The translations under genes and the position numbers were made by a program. A stretch of 47,104 bases of DNA. Source: Ramazzottius varieornatus. Taxonomy: Eukaryota > Tardigrada > Eutardigrada > Parachela > Ramazzottiidae. The notes beneath the pieces were generated by a model that ran no database searches, was not told the origin of the DNA, and worked only from the letters and a program-made list of their open reading frames with translations. Within the stretch, counting starts at the first letter, position 1; every line of letters begins with the position of its first letter. This document shows positions 43,127 to 47,104 of this stretch, piece by piece. Location of the stretch: positions 84,145 through 131,248 of the forward strand of contig BDGG01000011.1 of the NCBI GenBank assembly GCA_001949185.1. The letters are read 5' to 3'.

Positions 43127-45460
43127 ATGCGTTATCGGCTTATTCCTCGAAATGCCATACTCGTGACCTGGTGTTGGAGTTTACCGGCTGCGATTTCCCT
43201 GGAAGTGGTATTCGTGACTCTCATACCGCACTATGGGCCACTGATAACATCCATGCCGGCTTTGTGAGCTGTGTGAGACTTGACAGTTGAACAAACACAG
43301 CGGACATATCAGTCCCGTTTCAACGTGTCCGTCAAAGATGTCTACAGTCCATTGTATCAGTCTTGTGCTGACGTCGAAATAAACAAGCTTGGATGGCAGC
43401 CGAATACTTCTACAGAGCCGCTCCTAGCCAGAAATGTCTGGCTCTTATCGTCGGTGGTAAGTCATGATCATGAGCCGTCCAGGAAAAATGTGAAATAGTG
43501 CCCAGAGACCCGATGGATATCTTCGCACCCGCCACCTCGTAGCTCTTATATGCCTTTACAAACCAGTTCGAGTTCTGCTTGTCATAATCAAGTGCACATC
43601 TCATCGTTGTCACAGGCTGCACGGATCAGCAGACCCTGGCGAAACTGAGTCACTGTCAAAATTAATAACGGGTCTAGATCGGGTGGTCTTCGGGTGAAAC
43701 AATTTATCCGGTCGCGGTAAAGTCACCCGCAGGTTACCCATTAGTGACGTCGGAAACTTTTCTTTCTCGCTCGCCTTGCGTGAACGCAATGAGCCGAACT
43801 TTGGAACCCGAACGAAAGGCTGGGTTTACTTTCAGCCACGCGTCCGATATCAACTTATGAATCCTCTCGTTTTAATTTCGCCGATCTTTGTCGCAGCGGC
43901 TCAAGCTCGTATCCCGAACGTGCCGGATTTTCACTGCTCCATAAAAGTCTTAAGAGGCAAGTCAAGCCAGAATGTTAGCAGGCGTTCCTCCTGCGCTCGG
44001 GATTTGCGGTCTGGTATTACTGTATCTAGGTTGGATGTTTGCAGATCGCTTTGTGGAACAGAGCCCTGTACTGTGGGCGTGCTTGATGAAGAACGACAAA
44101 GGTAAGCAATGCTGTCTCGCCCTTGTGTTCTGTGAGCTCTGTGCGGTGTTTCTGTGGGTTTGTAGGTTAGCTAAGGACCGTTTGGATGACCAGAAAGAGT
44201 TGGACTGTGATTCTACACTGGGAAATCTGCTTCGCCTCAGGCGAGTCGCCTGCATCCTTCTTCGCATCATCTTTCTGTTAGAACTTTTTGCTACCAGTTG
44301 ATCTCCTACAGATTACGGAGCTCTGTTTGTGTACCCGTTCGCCGGGACAGCCATCTTTAGACAACCAGAAAAGAACTTGATGCGAATCTATTGTACTGAA
44401 ATCTGGCGCTGGGCCTGGACCCAAGTAAAGTTGCGCATGACGTAAAAAACCCAACTGAAACTTCGTCCCACCCACGACCAGCTAAAAGGCTAGGTCCAAA
44501 AACAGAACTTCATTGGGCTGCCGTAAGCCAATCAGGCGAAATATTCCACGACTTTGATTGGTCCAAAATTTTGGACGAAAATTTGTTCCGACCATTCCGG
44601 AAGTTCCATTCCCCTTAAGGTAACCCGTTATTTCACCAGTTTGGAGATTTGGTGGAAATAACCGGTCGCCTGCAAGCGATCCTGACATATTTATGACAGT
44701 GCGTCGCGGTAAACGCATCCGATCAATCTCAACCGAGATCCGCGAGCACGGTGATTGGTTCATTTTAAACCCAACTTTTGCACAACGGGACCTTCCCTAT
44801 TTTCCGAGGTATTGGGCATCAAACATTCTCCACTTCTCAAATGGAGAAACTGGTTTACCCCAAATTTTTAGTGGCTGTGGTCTTCCTCTGGGGTTACGGG
44901 AGTGGTATCCCACCGCGGTAACATGATCGAGCACCACCATCCGATACGTGCAAGTTCTATTGTCGGTCTGGCAGCACTTTTACTGGCGTCAGGCGGTTTT
45001 CATCACCGACATGGAAAGCCCAATAACATTCTACGCTGATATTTCTATATAACTGCGAGATGGAAAGCTCGCAAACGCCATGGAGTCTCTGTTGGAGTCT
45101 CTGGTTATCAAGGGCAATAGCCAACAAAGTATTGCAGAAGCTTTGAAAACTGGTCGTCAGAGAAATCGAGGTGCAGCCCTTGAAATCACCATAATTTCAA
45201 ATTCACCCACAGCATTTGGAATACAGGTACAGTGCATGTACGTTCTTCCCGATTTCAGAAGTGTATCGTGGGTTTCAGTGTTCGACCTCGGATGTCACGC
45301 TCTTTCAGTGCGTGTTATTTTGGTTAGCTGACTGAGTGATCCTTCCGAAAGTTGCTTGTGGCAGAATCATACATATGCAAGCTGCCAGACATGGCGCAAA
45401 GTATATTTGAAATATTGCCGAGACTGGCTACGGAAACCAATATGACTAATGGAGACTACG
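43127..45460 (+). pseudogene. Receptor guanylate cyclase ectodomain pseudogene (rGC3)
   Basis: It is closest to rGC2. Exon 1 (43127 to about 43455) keeps LEVVFVTLIPHYGPLITSM and VKDVYSPLYQSCADVE but has stops at 43265 and 43274 and a one-base loss after DVE. Exon 2 (about 43617-43655) reads GCTDQQTLAKLS. Exon 3 (about 44860-45169) reads GLPLGLREWYPTAV, stop, TTIRYVQVLLSVWQHFYWRQ, AVFITDMESPITFYADIS, stop, and then GNSQQSIAEALKTGRQRNRG. Exon 5 (about 45422-45460) reads ATETNMTNGDY. The later exons, the membrane segment and the cyclase are absent. The exon order and splice positions equal those of rGC2, so it arose by DNA duplication and not by retroposition. Confidence 0.8.
43972..44301 (+). 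other. Unassigned open frame with hydrophobic segments inside an rGC3 intron
   Basis: The frame reads ALGICGLVLLYLGWMFADRF, then SPVLWACLMKNDKG before GTAAGC, a good donor site. Further hydrophobic stretches (CCLALVFCELCAVFLWVC, CILLRIIFLLELF) follow if no splicing occurs. It may be an exon of a small membrane protein, or chance. The flanks at about 43650 and 44700 share weak inverted similarity (CACTGTCA), hinting at an inserted element. Confidence 0.25.
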
Positions 45461-45589
45461 TAGGTTTTTCCAACAAGGGGCTCAGCCAAGGACTCTGAGT
45501 TTTGCTCTTTTATACCACCAGGCGGAATACCACTCTTTACACTCAGAAAATTCTTGAGATAATCGGCGTTCACTTATACTTCCAGCACC

Positions 45590-45952
45590 ATAGCACGCTT
45601 CCCGGTCACAGGCGTAAGTCTACCTGACCACCAGATCTAACTACAGATGGAACACCCAACAAAACATCCGTTCTAAAACTAATTTAGAAAGTTTCTGCTG
45701 TTTTAGATCAACCAAACTAACGTCTCGAGTTTTCGCAGAATTTTCGTGGTATGTTTCATGTAGGTTTATGAACCGCCGACCAACGGCCTTGTCCTCAGTT
45801 TCTCGGAAAGATCCAGATGTTATTCCGTTGTTCTAAAACAGCAGAAACCTTCTCAAGTACTTCTAGAACGGATATATATCGGCAGTTCCATCCGTAATCA
45901 AATCTAGTGGTCGGGCAGACTTAAGCCTGCGACTGGGAAGCATGCTATTGCC
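45590..45952. mobile_element. TIR element with arms of about 105 bp
   Basis: Paired blocks are ATAGCACGCTTCCC with GGGAAGCATGCTAT at the tips, GGCGTAAGTCTACC with the reverse of GGCAGACTTAAGCC, and TTTCTGCTGTTTTAGA with TCTAAAACAGCAGAAA near the centre. It lies just after the last rGC3 remnant, where later exons of that gene would be expected. No clear target-site duplication was found. Confidence 0.75.
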
Positions 45953-45954
45953 CT

Positions 45955-46249
45955 ATCCAGAAATAAGCTGCGGTTTAGGCAACAGAGACGGAGTATTTTC
46001 TGCTTTTCGGTTCGTCCTAGCTCCTACGTTCGCGGGGGGCTTTTAACGATTGAGACGAAGGTAGCACGGATCTGAGTGGTAGTTTTACTTTGGCAGCACT
46101 CGAGGTTCTCGTAACATCCACGACGAAGTTTTCAAACTGACAAACTAGAATGACAGACGGAGCTAACGCGTTGTCCAATGGAAATCTAGCTGAAAAGCAG
46201 AACAGGCAGGGAGTTCCCAAACGGACAGAGAGAACAGCGACACTGCTGT
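45955..46249. other. Probable 3' flank or 3' UTR of the gene at 46250
   Basis: No coding sequence is recognised. On the minus strand it directly follows the stop of the next gene. Confidence 0.35.
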
Positions 46250-47005
46250 CTACAGATCTCCTTCCTCCTCGTCGATGTACGGTACGGGAGAATCCCTTTC
46301 CTTACTGGTAGAGGCTCCAGCCCCATATCGATCATAGTCACTTGTCGAGCTTGCTTTCCGATAGTACGTCAGACGCTTGCTGAAAGCTCTAAGAAGGTCT
46401 TCGACACTGATGTGAACCGCCGGGTTCTTCACGCAGTGTGGATGATAAGTGTTTATCCAGCCTGCGAAACCAAAACAGTTAGGGAGTCCCCAAAGCACCG
46501 TCAGAACTATCCACAAGTATGTGTTCAGGAAGCGTACCCGTGATATCGATGACGGTATCACGGCCTAGAGCGGCCTGCAGCCCGAAGTTCCGGCCGGTGC
46601 AAATGGCCATGGCGGTCTTGTGGCTACCGAACAGGAGAAGTGCGAGGTCGACCGCATCAAGCATCGGATTGGATCGGACTTGCTTCTTGAAGACGGAGAA
46701 ACGAGCCGTCAAGACCCACCGCAAGCTACCCGGAAACATTTCTTCCTTTCCATATCCCGGATTCTGCATGCTGTTCTTCACACGTTGCAGCAGGTTCTTT
46801 TGAAGAGGCGTGAGACCACCTAAAGATAAACATTTTTATTTTGTGTGATGCAGATGGACTAAAATTTGTTGAAGGCGTTGCTTACCGGAGGGTGATCGAG
46901 CATTCCTTTCAGCCGGACTCGAGGAAGCTTTCAGCTTTAAAACAGGGTGGGAGTTCCCATATCCGTCCGAGCTGCGGTTCCCCAGTAGTGAACTGGAGCC
47001 GGCGG
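46250..47005 (-). CDS. Unrecognised conserved-looking protein, last three exons
   Basis: Three exons join in phase: 47005-46886, 46819-46538 and 46461-46250, separated by introns of 66 and 76 nt with GT-AG ends. They encode a Ser-rich stretch (AGSSSLLGNRSSDGYG), then SPSGGLTPLQKNLLQRVKNS, NPGYGKEEMFPGSLRWVLTA, SNPMLDAVDLALLLFGSHKT, LQAALGRDTVIDITGWINTY, HPHCVKNPAVHISVEDLL, RLTYYRKAS and an acidic end, PYIDEEEGDL. One moderately hydrophobic helix (DAVDLALLLFG) is visible, with no clear signal peptide or enzyme motif. The phases agree at both junctions, so I believe the gene is real. I cannot name the family. The 5' part lies beyond the right edge. Confidence 0.6.
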
Positions 47006-47104
47006 CTGAAACCAATACATTATCAAAACGGGTTATAATGGGTTACCAGCAAGTTGAGGCCGGCTCTGACCTGGTGTCTTAGGCAGTTTCACTGCAATAT
47101 CCCT

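Noticed and set aside
43648-44702. A complete TIR transposon inside rGC3
   Set aside because: Only the tips and scattered blocks match in inverted orientation. I kept it as a hint and not as a called element.

Overview
This is an intron-rich animal nuclear sequence, most likely from a small ecdysozoan invertebrate. I favour a tardigrade at low-to-moderate confidence. The grounds are short GT-AG introns, a cluster of receptor guanylate cyclases, a secreted type-2 chitin-binding protein relic, tyrosine-recombinase retroelements and many short inverted-repeat elements. No bacterial features (operons, ribosome-binding sites, CRISPR) are present.

Layout. 1-98: one exon of a minus-strand gene leaving the left edge. 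866-2004: pieces of an inverted-repeat element, then the 3' part of a class-A GPCR. 2404-4332: an EED-like WD40 relic whose 5' end is fused in one reading frame to an unrelated conserved domain. 4793-4935: a short palindromic element. 5690-6437: a decayed chitin-binding protein gene. 7225-7964 and 9718-10033: non-autonomous DNA elements. 10282-11702 (minus): a complete four-exon gene for a secreted phosphatidylethanolamine-binding protein. 12041-17627 (minus): receptor guanylate cyclase rGC1. 18685-23375: G-run array, degenerate tandem repeat and a giant nested fold-back. 23964-27336 (plus): rGC2, a receptor that stops just after its membrane segment. 28620-28922: receptor fragment rGC4. 31672-32453: two abutting elements. 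32600-39010: a decayed tyrosine-recombinase retroelement split by a jockey/CR1-like LINE. 39500-42520: a second, fresher element of that kind without a recombinase. 42874-45460: rGC3 pseudogene. 45590-45952: TIR element. 46250-47005 (minus): 3' end of an unrecognised gene.

How it fits together. The central theme is birth and death of receptor guanylate cyclases. rGC1 keeps an open intracellular frame, but its cyclase domain lacks the usual guanine-recognition and transition-state residues. rGC2 can be spliced into a 513-residue ectodomain plus membrane protein with a 14-residue tail, like a clearance or decoy receptor. rGC3 and rGC4 are broken. Around and inside these genes, most introns hold TA-flanked miniature elements. 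Several element families share an unusual internal design: dyad motifs at fixed offsets in the terminal repeats, or fold-back arms built of 16-nt subrepeats. These, with the 3' hairpins of the two retroelements, are the most novel signals in the window. All coordinates come from reading the sequence by eye; splice sites are inferred from GT-AG signals, phase agreement and comparison among the copies in this window.
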